DNA of 64,000 nt, taken from positions 62,001 through 126,000 of the forward strand of contig PHBJ01000004.1 of the NCBI GenBank assembly GCA_002840555.1, given 5' to 3'. Numbering within the stretch: the stretch's first letter is position 1; the number at the start of each line of letters is the position of its first letter. Position numbers and translations under genes: made by a program. The notes beneath the pieces were generated by a model that saw only the letters and a list, made by a program, of their open reading frames with translations, was not told where the DNA came from and did not search any database. Below, piece by piece: positions 42,919 through 52,979 of the stretch. The stretch is from Deltaproteobacteria bacterium HGW-Deltaproteobacteria-13. Lineage in GTDB: Bacteria; Desulfobacterota; Syntrophia; Syntrophales; Smithellaceae.

Positions 42919-44865
42919 TTATTTCTTCTTCTCTATGTCTTTATATTCAGAGTTAATACATATGGCTTCCCTGTAATGATGATCAGCTTCTTCAATCAAA
43001 CCCTTCTGCTTCAAAATTAATGCTAATTGATAATGAGCTGATGCGAATTTTGGTTGTAACCTTACAGCTTCACGAAAATGTTTAAGAGCATCATCTGTTT
43101 TCCCTTCTCGTAATAATAGTATTGCGAGATTATTATGGGCAACGGCATTCTGAGGCTGAATACGCAATGCTTGAGCGTAATGAATAATTGCATCAGCGTA
43201 ATGACCTTGCATGGCCAAAACATTTCCAAAGTTATATTGAAGCTCCAAGTTATCCTTATTGGAATTAAGTTCAACTGCTTTACTATATATCTTCATGGCA
43301 TCCTCTACTTTACCCGCCCGCAGAAGAAGAATGCACAGATCATTGTACGCCTTGGCATATCCGGGATTAACTTCAATAGCCAGCCGTAAAGCATCAATTG
43401 CCTTATTATTTTCACCCAACAGTTCATATGCTTTAGCCGTTCGCACAAGGGTATTGTAATCATACGGATTTAATAAAAGGGCCTTTTCACAATGAATCAT
43501 TGCCTCATTGGCTCTGCCCTGCATAAGCAATTCACCGGCCACATTACTATGCGCGACAGAATTATTCTGTGTAACATTAAGAGCATGAGAGAATAAAGTA
43601 AATGTATTATGCCAGTATTGAACCTGTCGACAAGAGACGATGGTCAGACCGATCGTGATTGATAATACAGCTATTGAAGTTATTTTCAATGAAAAACGTT
43701 TTTTCAATACATCAGACAATCCCCATGTCAGGATGATAAATAAGCCTATAAAGGGAATATAGGCATAACGGTCAGCCATAGCCTGATTGCCTATCTGAAC
43801 AATCCCGATAACAGGAACTAAAGTACCCAAATACCAGAGCCAACCCATAAACAAATAAGGCAACTTGCGAAAATAAATACACACGGAAACGGTAATAACT
43901 ATTAATAATAAAATGGACAAAACGACTTGCCATAAAGACATATTGTAATTGACCGGATAGAACACCGCTAAATCAAACGGCCAGAACATTTTCCGGATAT
44001 ACAATCCATAGGAAATGACCGCATTAGCCAAACGGGAGGATAAAGGAAAAAATTGCAGGCTTAACACGGCACCCACATTTTTTTGAGCAAAAAAAGTTAC
44101 ACAACTGAAAATTGCGGATAAAATAAATAGAGGAACTTTCTCCATAAACAAGAAGGGTATTGTTTTCTTTCTCAGCGTAAAATTTGTGATTTCGCTTGCT
44201 TGATTTTTGTAATACTGTTTTGTGTTCATACGGCCGAGCGGCCAGTAATCCAGAAGCAATAATGTAAATGGTAATGTCACCAGCATTGGCTTTGACATCA
44301 ATCCTAAAGCAAAACTGATCACTACCAGCAAATATTTTTGCCAATTTGGGAACCTTACATACCAGACATAAAACAGCATGGTCACTATCCAGAAAAAAGT
44401 ACTCAAGACGTTTTTCCGCTCTGAAATCCATGCGACAGATTCTACATTAATCGGATGAATGGCAAATAAAACGGCAACAAATGCGCTCCGCCAGAGCGCC
44501 CCGGTGAGTGTTCTTAATAATAAAAAAATTAAAATAGTATTGAATATGTGAATGACCACGTTCGTCCAGTGATGTCCTCCGGCACGAGGCCCGAAGAGCT
44601 TCCAATCCAACATGTGCGATAACATTGTTAAGGGATGCCAATTACCGAGATAATCATTCCTAAACATTTTCAGGAGACTATCACTTGTAAACTCCGTTGA
44701 GACAAGACTATTTGACGTAACATACCCGTGATCGTCATAATTGATAAAATCGTAGCTCTGCACAGGCCAATAAACGACAAGGATTAATGCAATCATGAGC
44801 AGAACGGCCAATATTGACGCATGTCTTTTTGTAACATGCAGGTCATAAGTCATAGGAATTCTCAT
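42919..44865 (-). CDS. TMTC-like GT-C membrane protein with C-terminal TPRs
   Basis: A 648-residue protein. The N-terminal ~430 residues are a GT-C-type multi-spanning part: SYDFINYDDHGYVTSNSLV in the first loop has the Asp pair, and ALFAIHPINVESVAWISERKNVLSTFFWI is the DUF1736/TMTC-style TM block. The C-terminal ~215 residues are about six tetratricopeptide repeats (e.g. NKAIDALRLAIEVNPGYAKA; DALKHFREAVRLQPKFASA). Eukaryotic TMTC proteins are O-mannosyltransferases with this architecture. It likely acts on exported proteins; the nearby pilin is the natural candidate substrate. Confidence 0.75.
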   Translation of the reverse strand: MRIPMTYDLHVTKRHASILAVLLMIALILVVYWPVQSYDFINYDDHGYVTSNSLVSTEFTSDSLLKMFRNDYLGNWHPLTMLSHMLDWKLFGPRAGGHHWTNVVIHIFNTILIFLLLRTLTGALWRSAFVAVLFAIHPINVESVAWISERKNVLSTFFWIVTMLFYVWYVRFPNWQKYLLVVISFALGLMSKPMLVTLPFTLLLLDYWPLGRMNTKQYYKNQASEITNFTLRKKTIPFLFMEKVPLFILSAIFSCVTFFAQKNVGAVLSLQFFPLSSRLANAVISYGLYIRKMFWPFDLAVFYPVNYNMSLWQVVLSILLLIVITVSVCIYFRKLPYLFMGWLWYLGTLVPVIGIVQIGNQAMADRYAYIPFIGLFIILTWGLSDVLKKRFSLKITSIAVLSITIGLTIVSCRQVQYWHNTFTLFSHALNVTQNNSVAHSNVAGELLMQGRANEAMIHCEKALLLNPYDYNTLVRTAKAYELLGENNKAIDALRLAIEVNPGYAKAYNDLCILLLRAGKVEDAMKIYSKAVELNSNKDNLELQYNFGNVLAMQGHYADAIIHYAQALRIQPQNAVAHNNLAILLLREGKTDDALKHFREAVRLQPKFASAHYQLALILKQKGLIEEADHHYREAICINSEYKDIEKKK

Positions 44866-44982
44866 ATCTGTTTTTCAATGGGATTTTATTATCGAAAAAC
44901 CTTTTATCGTTTATTTATGCACTTATCTCTTTCAGCTTAACGTCGGATGCGGTTATCCATCAATTTCTGATGATGGCCGTTT

Positions 44983-45435
44983 TTAAGCCGCTTTGCTGTT
45001 CCTCATATTGAAACTGTTCATCAAACGCATTAGCCCGAAGATCAGAAAAACAGCGCCGAGAATGAAAACAAGGAAAACATAAACAAGCGATAGGCTTCCG
45101 CCGTACTTTGGTATGTTACGATCAGGACTGGACAGATCATATCTAATTTCCAGAGTATCATCTATTTTTAAAGTATCCCATTGTTGCTGCAATATATTAC
45201 CGGTAGAGCTTATTCTATTGCCTCCGGGAATTAAAAACCAATAGTCGATATAATATATGCCGTTACCGTCGGCAGCTTGTGAAAAATTTTTTTTTGTCAC
45301 GTGCCCGATGGCATAGCCGGCATATTTATTTACGCGCATATATTCCGAATAGGCCTCCCAAGTCGCGAAAAGAAAAAATAATCCAATTATTATAGTTATG
45401 GCTGCAACGATAATTCCTGATTTAGAAATCTTCAA
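44983..45435 (-). CDS. DUF3592 family membrane protein
   Basis: A 150-residue protein from TTG 45435. Two TM helices (about residues 8-26 and 118-138) flank a periplasmic domain with the DUF3592 pattern: GHVTKKNFSQAADGNG, DYWFLIPGGNRISSTGNI, DTLEIRYDLSSPDRNIP. Function is unknown. It lies between pilA and the TMTC-like gene on the same strand. Confidence 0.75.
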   Translation of the reverse strand: MKISKSGIIVAAITIIIGLFFLFATWEAYSEYMRVNKYAGYAIGHVTKKNFSQAADGNGIYYIDYWFLIPGGNRISSTGNILQQQWDTLKIDDTLEIRYDLSSPDRNIPKYGGSLSLVYVFLVFILGAVFLIFGLMRLMNSFNMRNSKAA

Positions 45436-45604
45436 TCTTTTACCTTAAATAATTTAAATTGGTCTGTTTCGACAAGCCCCGGCCAGTATTTTAGGAACAT
45501 TGTTTAATTATTTTTTACTTATATCATATAATCATTATATCTTCATTAGGAAGTTTAACACCATCCGCATCAAATACTTACTGGATCGAAGAATGACTGG
45601 CCAT

Positions 45605-45634
45605 AAAAAAAGGGCGCTTAAATAAGCGCCCTTT
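45605..45634 (-). terminator. Rho-independent terminator of pilA
   Basis: AAAGGGCGCTTA (45609-45620) pairs with TAAGCGCCCTTT (45623-45634); on the minus strand a TTTTTT tract follows. It is 24 bases past the pilA stop. Confidence 0.85.
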
Positions 45635-45657
45635 AAACACTTTTACTGCAAAGAAAA

Positions 45658-46059
45658 TCAAGGTGCTGCAGGTGTTACGGCCAGGATACCGGCAGTCACA
45701 GCATAAGTGGCGGTATCTGTAGTCAAGCCCGCCGTCGTATTTTGTGAAGTTATAGTATAATTAGAACTATCAGTCCAAGTCCCAACAGCGGTCGTTACAT
45801 CCTTCGAAGGTGTAAAACCGGCAGCCTGCAGTTTGGCTAAGGTATCAGCTGCTCCTGCAGGATTATCTACGAGATACGCGTTAGCTGCAGTATAGGCGTT
45901 CTTGGCATCTGCGTTAATTGCGGCCACATAGCCCCGTTTTCTGTACTGAACAAACTGCGGAATGGCGATAGCAGCCAAAATACCGATAATCGCGATAACG
46001 ATCATCAACTCAATCAACGTAAAACCTTTCTGTCCTTTTTTACTAAAAATCTTTAACAT
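45658..46059 (-). CDS. pilA: Type IV pilin
   Basis: 133 residues from ATG 46059, preceded by GGAGG; the frame also has an upstream ATG at 46104. The prepilin signal ends [28 protein letters not shown], cleaved and N-methylated at Phe by the prepilin peptidase. Glu5 of the mature protein is present. The C-terminal domain is short, Ala/Thr/Ser-rich and has no Cys pair. Its sequence [16 protein letters not shown] offers many hydroxyl groups for O-glycosylation. A sigma-54-type promoter lies ~135 bases upstream and a terminator follows the stop. Confidence 0.92.
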   Translation of the reverse strand: MLKIFSKKGQKGFTLIELMIVIAIIGILAAIAIPQFVQYRKRGYVAAINADAKNAYTAANAYLVDNPAGAADTLAKLQAAGFTPSKDVTTAVGTWTDSSNYTITSQNTTAGLTTDTATYAVTAGILAVTPAAP

Positions 46060-46192
46060 AATATGCCTCCTTCTTTTAAAATTTTTTCTTTTGTTTGTTA
46101 TCAAATAACCTTTTAATCCAACATTTATACTTTATTTATCTACTTTCCCAATTTCCTTTAGTGCTAAACTTTTTAACGCGACATCTTACATT

Positions 46193-46210
46193 AAGCAATC
46201 TGTATGCCAC
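46193..46210 (-). promoter_or_regulatory. Sigma-54 (RpoN) promoter of pilA
   Basis: On the minus strand TGGCATACAGATTGCT matches TGGCA-N6-TTGCW, with the GG and GC 12 bases apart. It lies 135-150 bases before the pilA ATG, as in other RpoN-dependent pilA genes. The surrounding 46060-46435 gap has no gene. Confidence 0.7.
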
Positions 46211-46435
46211 ATACGGCAACCATATACTTTTCACTATAAAAAATTTATTTAGCTTGTAAAATCAACTATAAATATTTGATGGACACCTGCTTAACTATGA
46301 ATATAGACGAATTCGCAGAAAAGAATAATGGTGATTTTCACCAAACTCCTGTTAATTTCCCCATCAATAATTAATTATTCCCCATCATCATAAAATATGA
46401 TATTAATTGCAAATAAAAGACCGGAGAAATTGGAA

Positions 46436-46810
46436 ATGTTCGAAGTTACAATCATAAAATCATTTTCCGCAGCGCATCTGCTTGCCGAAATAGGCGGCAA
46501 GTGTGAAGAATTACACGGCCATAATTTTAAGGTTGAAATAACCGTCGCTGCTGAAAAACTTAATTCCAACGGATTGCTAATTGATTTCCGCTTCTTAAAA
46601 AAAGTTCTGGGAGAAATTCTTGAAGATGTTGATCACAAACATCTTAACGCCTTAACCGCGTTTACCGGCATAAACCCCTCTGCGGAAAATATCGCTAAAT
46701 ATATTTGTGATAAGATGGAAACCAAAGTAAAAACGGCCGGGGTGAATGTGGTTCGGGTTAAAATCTGGGAATCGGAAAACGCGGCCGTTACCTATACACC
46801 CCGACAATAA
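46436..46810 (+). CDS. queD: 6-carboxytetrahydropterin synthase
   Basis: 124 residues from ATG 46436; a frame extension to 46397 lacks a good ribosome site. FSAAHLL supplies the first zinc His and GKCEELHGHNFKVEITV the catalytic Cys with the HGH zinc pair. A late KIWESENAAVTY block holds the substrate-binding Glu. This is QueD of the preQ0 pathway, converting dihydroneopterin triphosphate. It is directly upstream of folE2, which makes its substrate. Confidence 0.88.
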   Translation: MFEVTIIKSFSAAHLLAEIGGKCEELHGHNFKVEITVAAEKLNSNGLLIDFRFLKKVLGEILEDVDHKHLNALTAFTGINPSAENIAKYICDKMETKVKTAGVNVVRVKIWESENAAVTYTPRQ

Positions 46811-46839
46811 TAAAACCCCTCTTAAGAGAATAATTTTTT

Positions 46840-47607
46840 ATGATTGACATTCAAAACCAGAAAGATTTACGCAATATCGACATTAAAAAAGTCGGCGTAA
46901 AAAATATTAAGTATCCGATTATCGTCCTTGACCGCGCCCGGGGCACCCAAATGGTAAACGCGACAATAAATATGTACGTTAACCTGCCGCACCACTTTAA
47001 AGGCACGCACATGAGCCGTTTTGTAGAGGTGCTCAATGAATTTAAAGGCCAGATCAACATTAAAACCTTTCAGACAATTCTAGAAAAGACCCGGCAAAAA
47101 CTGCATGCCCATTCCGCCCACATGGAAATTGAATTCGCTTATTTTCTGGAAAAAACGGCGCCTGTTTCTAAAGCCAAAAGCCTTATGGAATACCGGTGCC
47201 TGTTCTCCGGAGAAAGCAGCGCTGATCAATCTGATTTCCAGGTGGGTGTGGTGGTTCCCGTTACAACCGTCTGCCCCTGTTCGCGTGAAATCAGTCAGTA
47301 TGGCGCCCATAATCAACGCAGTATGGTAACAACGAAGGTTCGCTATAGAAAATTTTTCTGGATTGAAGATTTGATAAAAATTGTGGAAACTTCCGCCAGT
47401 GGAGAGGTATACTCTCTGTTAAAACGAGTGGATGAAAAATACGTCACGGAACAGGCCTATGAAAACCCTAAATTTGTAGAAGACGTTGTTCGCAGTATTG
47501 CGGTTAAATTAAATAAAGATGATAATTTCACTTGGTATTGCATTGAAGCGGAAAATTTTGAAAGCATTCATAATCACAGCGCATACGCCCTGGTAGAAAA
47601 AGGATAA
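46840..47607 (+). CDS. folE2: GTP cyclohydrolase FolE2 (type IB)
   Basis: A 255-residue T-fold enzyme with the FolE2 pattern: [31 protein letters not shown] and [25 protein letters not shown], where the Cys is a metal ligand; the [11 protein letters not shown] end is also diagnostic. It converts GTP to dihydroneopterin triphosphate and, unlike FolE, can work without zinc. It follows queD by 29 bases and feeds it. Confidence 0.9.
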   Translation: MIDIQNQKDLRNIDIKKVGVKNIKYPIIVLDRARGTQMVNATINMYVNLPHHFKGTHMSRFVEVLNEFKGQINIKTFQTILEKTRQKLHAHSAHMEIEFAYFLEKTAPVSKAKSLMEYRCLFSGESSADQSDFQVGVVVPVTTVCPCSREISQYGAHNQRSMVTTKVRYRKFFWIEDLIKIVETSASGEVYSLLKRVDEKYVTEQAYENPKFVEDVVRSIAVKLNKDDNFTWYCIEAENFESIHNHSAYALVEKG

Positions 47608-47611
47608 ACTC

Positions 47612-49681
47612 ATGCCCGCCGGAAAAAATAAAAGCTTTTTTAATTTGTATAATCATGGTTTCATCCGTACCGCTGTCTGCGTCCCTGAATTGAAAGTTGC
47701 CGACACTTTTTTCAATACGCAAAAAACAATCGAATTGGCAAAGGTCGCCGCATCCCGCAAAGCCATTCTGGCTATTTTTCCGGAACTGGGATTATCCGCT
47801 TACTCCAATGAAGATTTGTTTCATCAGGACGCTCTCTTACGGGGAGTCCGGGAAGCCATTGCCAAAATTAAGAAAGCATCCGAAAAAATTAATATCATTA
47901 TAGTTGCCGGTGCGCCGCTGCAGGTTGATTGCCGGCTTTTTAACTGTGCGATTGTCTTTTACCACGGGCAAATAATGGGAGTGGCTGTCAAATCATATCT
48001 GCCCAATTATCGCGAATTTTACGAAGCCAGACAATTCACACCTGCTTCGGCCGCATTTTCTTCCAAAATAGAATTAGCAGGACAAAAAGATATCCCTTTC
48101 GGCGCTGATATCATCTTTAAAGTTGCCGATATCAAAAATTTTAATTTCTTTCTGGAAATTTGCGAAGACCTCTGGGTTCCCATCCCGCCATCAAATTTCG
48201 CGGCCATGGCCGGAGCTACCGTTATCGGCAATTTATCCGCGTCCAACATTACGATCGGCAAATCCGAATACCGTCAGCAGCTTGCCGCCAATCAATCAGC
48301 CCGTTGTGTCGCCGCTTATCTTTACGCCGCAGCCGGAGCCGGTGAATCCACAACGGATCTGGCCTGGGACGGCCACGCCATGATTTATGAAAATGGCAAT
48401 CTGCTTGCCGAATCCGCCCGCTTTTCACAGCAGGCTCAAATAATTTACAGCGATATAGACCTTGACCGGCTGACACAGGATAGGATGCGTTTAACTTCTT
48501 TCAGTCAAAACGCCGCCTCACACAAAGAAAAAATTTTATCCTTTCGCAAGGTGGAGTTTAACGTCAGCATGCCGGGCGGCCTCATTCTATTAAACAGGGA
48601 ATATCCCCGCTTCCCCTACATTCCCGCGGACCCTTCCAAACGCGACCAGCGATGTTACGAAGCTTACAATATCCAGGTTCAGGGTCTGGCAAAACGTTTA
48701 AAATCTTCCGGCATACCCAATATAGCAATCGGTGTTTCCGGCGGACTTGATTCCACCCACGCACTGATTGTCGCCGCAAAAACGATGGATTCTCTGGAAT
48801 TACCCCGATCGAATGTTAAAGCTTACACGATGCCGGGTTTCGCCACCTCAGAAAAGACATACAAAAATGCCTTGAAATTAATGAAAACTCTTGGCGTGGA
48901 GTCAAATGAAATTGACATCAAACCAGCTTGCCTGCAAATGCTTAAAGACATTAAACATCCATATGCCCGGGGTAAAAAAATTTTCGATATAACATTTGAA
49001 AACGTCCAGGCCGGACAGCGCTCGGCGCATCTTTTCCGCCTGGCAAACATGCGTAATGCTCTGGTTGTGGGCACGGGAGATTTAAGTGAGCTGGCTTTAG
49101 GCTGGAGCACTTACGGCATCGGCGATCACATGTCGCATTATAACGTCAACGCCAGTGTTCCCAAGACACTTATTCAGCATTTGATTCGCTGGGTTGCCAA
49201 TACCAATCAATTTTCAAGGGAAGTTTCCAAAATTCTCATCGATGTACTGGAAACGGAAATCTCACCCGAATTAATTCCCGGAGGAAAAGGCGGACTGAAC
49301 ATTCAAAAAACAGAAGATACTATCGGTCCCTATGAATTGCAGGATTTTACCAACTTCTACATAACCCGTTTCGGATATTTGCCCACAAAGGTGGCCTTTC
49401 TGGCTTATCACGCCTGGAGGGATAAAACAAAAGGCCTCTGGCCGGATATTTCCGAGGATAAAAGAAACGCTTATAGTTTGAAAGAAATAAAAAAATGGCT
49501 TTACGTTTATTTATACAGATTTTTTAAAACTTCGCAGTACAAACGCTCCTGCGTGCCCAATGGGCCCAAAGTGGGTTCCGGCGGATCGCTTTCGCCCAGA
49601 GGCGACTACCGCGCTCCCAGCGACAGTGAAGCTGAAATCTGGCTTGAAAACTGGAAAAATATTCCGGAACATGAATATTAG
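47612..49681 (+). CDS. nadE: Glutamine-dependent NAD+ synthase
   Basis: A 689-residue two-domain enzyme. The N-terminal nitrilase-type amidase has the triad: Glu in [11 protein letters not shown] near residue 53, Lys in [15 protein letters not shown] near residue 122 and Cys in [12 protein letters not shown] near residue 178. The C-terminal NAD synthetase domain has the PP-loop [14 protein letters not shown] near residue 372 and later [16 protein letters not shown]. It amidates nicotinate adenine dinucleotide with glutamine-derived ammonia. AAAGGA precedes the ATG; its start is four bases after folE2. Confidence 0.93.
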   Translation: MPAGKNKSFFNLYNHGFIRTAVCVPELKVADTFFNTQKTIELAKVAASRKAILAIFPELGLSAYSNEDLFHQDALLRGVREAIAKIKKASEKINIIIVAGAPLQVDCRLFNCAIVFYHGQIMGVAVKSYLPNYREFYEARQFTPASAAFSSKIELAGQKDIPFGADIIFKVADIKNFNFFLEICEDLWVPIPPSNFAAMAGATVIGNLSASNITIGKSEYRQQLAANQSARCVAAYLYAAAGAGESTTDLAWDGHAMIYENGNLLAESARFSQQAQIIYSDIDLDRLTQDRMRLTSFSQNAASHKEKILSFRKVEFNVSMPGGLILLNREYPRFPYIPADPSKRDQRCYEAYNIQVQGLAKRLKSSGIPNIAIGVSGGLDSTHALIVAAKTMDSLELPRSNVKAYTMPGFATSEKTYKNALKLMKTLGVESNEIDIKPACLQMLKDIKHPYARGKKIFDITFENVQAGQRSAHLFRLANMRNALVVGTGDLSELALGWSTYGIGDHMSHYNVNASVPKTLIQHLIRWVANTNQFSREVSKILIDVLETEISPELIPGGKGGLNIQKTEDTIGPYELQDFTNFYITRFGYLPTKVAFLAYHAWRDKTKGLWPDISEDKRNAYSLKEIKKWLYVYLYRFFKTSQYKRSCVPNGPKVGSGGSLSPRGDYRAPSDSEAEIWLENWKNIPEHEY

Positions 49682-49683
49682 AT

Positions 49684-49881
49684 ATGAAAGAAACTTATAA
49701 AGATTTTGACGCGACGGAATTGTTTTGCCCTAAATGCAAAAAAGCTGTTGCCGTAAGAAAAAGATTATTGCTGATTCTCCAGGAAGGAGAAAAATACGAT
49801 TATAGTTGCGTCTACTGCGGAACTTCAGTCGGCGACAAGCTGGTCAGGGAAAAGGGAAATTCGAACCTGATCTTGCGCTGA
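49684..49881 (+). CDS. Small zinc-ribbon protein
   Basis: A 65-residue protein starting two bases after nadE. CPKCKKAV and CVYCGTSV form a two-pair Cys zinc ribbon (CxxC-x~28-CxxC). No other feature. Probably translated with nadE; function unknown. Confidence 0.65.
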   Translation: MKETYKDFDATELFCPKCKKAVAVRKRLLLILQEGEKYDYSCVYCGTSVGDKLVREKGNSNLILR

Positions 49882-49886
49882 AATCA

Positions 49887-50354
49887 TTATTCCGGTTTAT
49901 TTTTCTGCAACGCCTTCTTCAATTTCTCGGCAAGCAACCCTGAACCGACGGCAACCTGTGAATCGTCATATACCAGACTGACTTCTTTGCCATGCGCATT
50001 ATCACCCAGATATTCCGCCAATACTCCCCGGCTATGAACATCTTCATGACAATAGACACAAAGATTTTCCCAGTTGCTTCCATCGGCAGGATTGTTGTGG
50101 TGGTCGCCGTCTTTGTGGTGCACAGTTAAGAGTTGTCTTTTCGATTCGGCAAACTCCCTGCCGCAACGGGCACAAACAAGACCATTAATCGCCAGCGATT
50201 TTTCCCGATAGTCTTCACCTGACGGAGATTTTTGCGACTTTTTCATTTCCCGAACTAACTCTTCCGCTGATTTCCCCGTTTCCGCAGAAGGCGAGACCGG
50301 TTTTTTCTGAACATTTACACTGCCCCATTTACTGGAAAATGTTACTTTTTTCAT
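49887..50354 (-). CDS. HNH endonuclease family protein (YajD-like)
   Basis: A 155-residue protein. The HNH core is complete: VCARCGREFAESKRQLLTVHHKDGDHHNNPADGSNWENLCVYCHEDVHSRG, with two CxxC zinc pairs and the HH/N/H catalytic residues. YajD-type proteins share this. The first ~50 residues are Lys/Ser-rich and disordered. Its ATG overlaps the stop of the DUF948 gene, so they are co-translated. Confidence 0.8.
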   Translation of the reverse strand: MKKVTFSSKWGSVNVQKKPVSPSAETGKSAEELVREMKKSQKSPSGEDYREKSLAINGLVCARCGREFAESKRQLLTVHHKDGDHHNNPADGSNWENLCVYCHEDVHSRGVLAEYLGDNAHGKEVSLVYDDSQVAVGSGLLAEKLKKALQKNKPE

Positions 50355-50764
50355 GACAATTCTTCCGATTTAGTTTTTTCTTTAGTTAAGAGGACATCGG
50401 TAAAAACACGGATGCCTTTGGCAATCGCAATAACTTTCCCGATTATCTGAAAAATCGGCAATTTCAGGGCTATTGGTGCTAAATATTGGATATTATTTAA
50501 TATATCGCTTATCAGTAGACGTGACCTGTTTGAACTGTTAGTAAAATTTTGAATCTTTTGATTAATAACCGTAGTAGAACTATTAACATTTGCAGTAATT
50601 TCTTCCAGGTTCTTCAATATCAATGGCAAGCTTTGATTTAAAGTTTGAACAGTCACTGAAACATCTTTTGCTGTACGCCATATTTGCAAAAGAATAGGAA
50701 TACAAAAAATCACCAGCACAATAAGAATGCTGACCAAAATGGATAAGGCAATTTCCAGATACAT
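50351..50764 (-). CDS. DUF948 family membrane protein
   Basis: A 137-residue protein with an N-terminal TM helix (IALSILVSILIVLVIFCIPILL) followed by a long helical domain (VSVTVQTLNQSLPLILKNLEEITANVN), the standard DUF948 layout. AAGGAGGAG upstream. It is between the YtxH gene and the HNH gene; DUF948 and YtxH proteins usually occur together in envelope/stress loci. Confidence 0.75.
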   Translation of the reverse strand: MYLEIALSILVSILIVLVIFCIPILLQIWRTAKDVSVTVQTLNQSLPLILKNLEEITANVNSSTTVINQKIQNFTNSSNRSRLLISDILNNIQYLAPIALKLPIFQIIGKVIAIAKGIRVFTDVLLTKEKTKSEELS

Positions 50765-50827
50765 GAATCTCCTCCTTATAATGATTATTACGATAAACTT
50801 GTTTTAATTTACCGGCCAGGTTGATAA

Positions 50828-51211
50828 TCAAACCGTTTTTCTATTGTTTTCTTCCCGATAGGCTTCTAATCCCGCATCAATCGCCATCTTTAATCTATTT
50901 TTATTACTCCCGATAGCTTCAGCGCCATGATGCGCAATTTCACTTACCTTACTTCCTGCCTGGGCCGCCTTTTCTTTAGCCAACGCCTTCAAGTCTTTCA
51001 AATTATTTACTGATGCGTCATAAGCCGTTTTGCTTTTTTCCAGGGCTTTTTCATATTCTTCTTTTGCTTTGACGATAAGCTCATCAGCCTTGCGGGTGAG
51101 ATCTTCACGAGTCTCCTTACCACTTTTTGGCGCAAACAAAATCCCCAGAGCTGTACCGATCAGGCCGCCGACCAATAAACCTTTTAATAAATCGTTACTT
51201 CTTTCCGACAT
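50828..51211 (-). CDS. YtxH domain protein
   Basis: A 127-residue protein with the YtxH signature LLKGLLVGGLIGTALGILFAPKSGKETR near the N-terminus (one TM helix and then the APKSGKE motif), then a long Lys/Glu-rich helix. The family is linked to general stress and the envelope. GGGAGGTG precedes the ATG. It is followed by the DUF948 gene on the same strand. Confidence 0.85.
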   Translation of the reverse strand: MSERSNDLLKGLLVGGLIGTALGILFAPKSGKETREDLTRKADELIVKAKEEYEKALEKSKTAYDASVNNLKDLKALAKEKAAQAGSKVSEIAHHGAEAIGSNKNRLKMAIDAGLEAYREENNRKTV

Positions 51212-51463
51212 AAAGCACCTCCCGAATTATATCAAAATTATACACATTGGGCATTCCTTTGCATTTAAGTGGCGCCCCGGCAGACAACATTCTTTAACCT
51301 GATAACCTTATTTCATTGCGCTCTTATGTTTTGGTTCGTACTTCCGGCTAAAATGTCTTTTAATTATACATCGAACAGTTAATAATGTAACCCATAATAA
51401 AATCACTTAAATTGTTTTTCTATAGTATAACACATTTTCAAAAAATTAAATCCTTTCAGAAAT

Positions 51464-51501
51464 AAAAAAAATCGGACATTCCTTTATGGGGAATGTCCGA
51501 T
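51464..51501 (-). terminator. Rho-independent terminator of the small lipoprotein gene
   Basis: ATCGGACATTCC (51471-51482) pairs with GGAATGTCCGAT (51490-51501); on the minus strand a T7 tract follows. Confidence 0.85.
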
Positions 51502-51532
51502 TGATTTGTCCTGCTTATTTATCTTGAAGCAA

Positions 51533-51724
51533 TTATTTTGCAGCAGGTGCGGGTGCAGCTTCAGGTGCGGGAACTGCAGTAGCTGCAGGTGCGGGCTGAG
51601 CAACGGGTGCTTCAACTTTAGGAGCCTCTGCTGGTGCTTGTTCAGCTTTTTTGCAGCCTACGACTGCAATAGATAAAGAAGCAACGAATAGCATAGCAAC
51701 AAAAATAGCAAATATTTTTTTCAT
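51533..51724 (-). CDS. Small Ala/Pro-rich lipoprotein
   Basis: A 63-residue protein with a lipobox VVGC (Cys near residue 24) and a mature part made of Ala, Pro, Glu and Val (QAPAEAPKVEAPVAQPAPAA), with no folded domain. It is likely an abundant short membrane-anchored peptide. AAAGGAGG precedes the ATG and a strong terminator follows the stop, so it is a compact transcription unit. Confidence 0.75.
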   Translation of the reverse strand: MKKIFAIFVAMLFVASLSIAVVGCKKAEQAPAEAPKVEAPVAQPAPAATAVPAPEAAPAPAAK

Positions 51725-52172
51725 TAACGGCTAACCTCCTTTCAAAGATTTCATAATACTCGGGTTAAACCCCCAAGCCTTTATACTATTGAACGCGAAG
51801 AATACGCTTTTTTTTTGCCTTGTCAAGAACAAATTTAACAATTTTGTTGTAAAAATATTCTATCGCCAAATTTCTAAAAAAGGCATATTTATTTTTTCTT
51901 ATTCTACGGCTAATATCATAATATCATCAACAAAACAAGCACTTATCAAGTTTATGCGACGATATTAAATTTATCTGTCTTATTATATATTTGACCGGAC
52001 AACTTATACTTTTATCTTGGCAAACAGGCCCATCATGAGGTTTCTCCATCATGTTGGATAATCATGCCTTAAAACATTGTTGTTTGTATATATTGTCAGC
52101 ATTTTTTTTATATGCTAGTTACCATCAACAAAATATACCCCTTCTTCAAAAGGTTTCAGGATTTACGCGCCA
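51725..52172. other. AT-rich gap with a candidate promoter for mazG
   Basis: A plus-strand TTGTCA (52093-52098), 17 bases, TAGTTA (52116-52121) could drive mazG. No gene or strong structure is seen elsewhere in this 448-base region. Confidence 0.35.
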
Positions 52173-52979
52173 ATGAAAAAAGATAATCATGAAGATCTGA
52201 TAAAATTGAGAGCATTAACACAACTCATTAAAAAGCTGCGCGCGCCGGACGGCTGCCCGTGGGACCAGCAGCAAAAAAAGGAAGATATTGGCAAATATAT
52301 TCTGGAAGAAGCCTATGAAGTTATTGATTCTCTGGACAAAGAAAATCCGCAGGCCTTGAAAGAAGAACTGGGAGACTTACTTTTCCAGATATTATTTCTT
52401 GCTGAAATAAGCGACGAATCGGATCTCTTCTCTCTGGGCGATGTTATGGACGGGATCAATGAAAAAATGATCCGGCGGCATCCACATGTTTTTGGCGATA
52501 AAAAGGTAAACTCCGTGCAGGAAGTCAAGGACAATTGGCAGCAAATAAAGCAAAAAGAACGGGAAAATAAAAAGGCTGAAAAAAGCTTGTTTGCCAGCAT
52601 CCCCCGCTCATTTCCAGCTTTAAAACGAGCCCAAAAAATCACATCCATTGCTTCAACTTACGGCTTCGACTGGAAAGATACCAAAGGCATTCTGGAAAAG
52701 CTCAAAGAGGAATTACAGGAATTCGACGAAGCCGTAAAAAACAATAACAATAACAAAATCGAAGAGGAATTGGGCGATATATTATTCACCATTGTCAATG
52801 TAAGCCGTTTCCTTTCTATCGATGCCGAAACCGCCTTATCGAAAACAACGGAAAAATTTCTGCAGCGTTTTTCCTATGTGACTGAACAACTTTTCGCACT
52901 CGGCATACCCGCTGAAAAAGCAACTCTGGAACAAATGGATGCCCTCTGGAATGAGGCAAAAATAAAGGAATTAAAATGA
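52173..52979 (+). CDS. mazG: Nucleoside triphosphate pyrophosphohydrolase
   Basis: A 268-residue protein with two tandem MazG domains. The first has CPWDQQQ...YILEEAYEVIDSLD and ALKEELGDLLFQILFLAEI, with Glu and Asp magnesium ligands. The second has LEKLKEELQEFDEAVK and IEEELGDILFTIVNVSRFL. It hydrolyses NTPs to NMP and pyrophosphate, cleaning the nucleotide pool. The stop overlaps the DUF2065 start (ATGA). Confidence 0.92.
   Translation: MKKDNHEDLIKLRALTQLIKKLRAPDGCPWDQQQKKEDIGKYILEEAYEVIDSLDKENPQALKEELGDLLFQILFLAEISDESDLFSLGDVMDGINEKMIRRHPHVFGDKKVNSVQEVKDNWQQIKQKERENKKAEKSLFASIPRSFPALKRAQKITSIASTYGFDWKDTKGILEKLKEELQEFDEAVKNNNNNKIEEELGDILFTIVNVSRFLSIDAETALSKTTEKFLQRFSYVTEQLFALGIPAEKATLEQMDALWNEAKIKELK

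Noticed and set aside
46298..46375. 25-codon ATG frame upstream of queD
   Set aside because: No ribosome binding site and low-complexity, Asn-rich product.
46330..46435. preQ1 riboswitch upstream of queD
   Set aside because: Looked for the short C-rich/A-rich pseudoknot pattern; no match in the gap.
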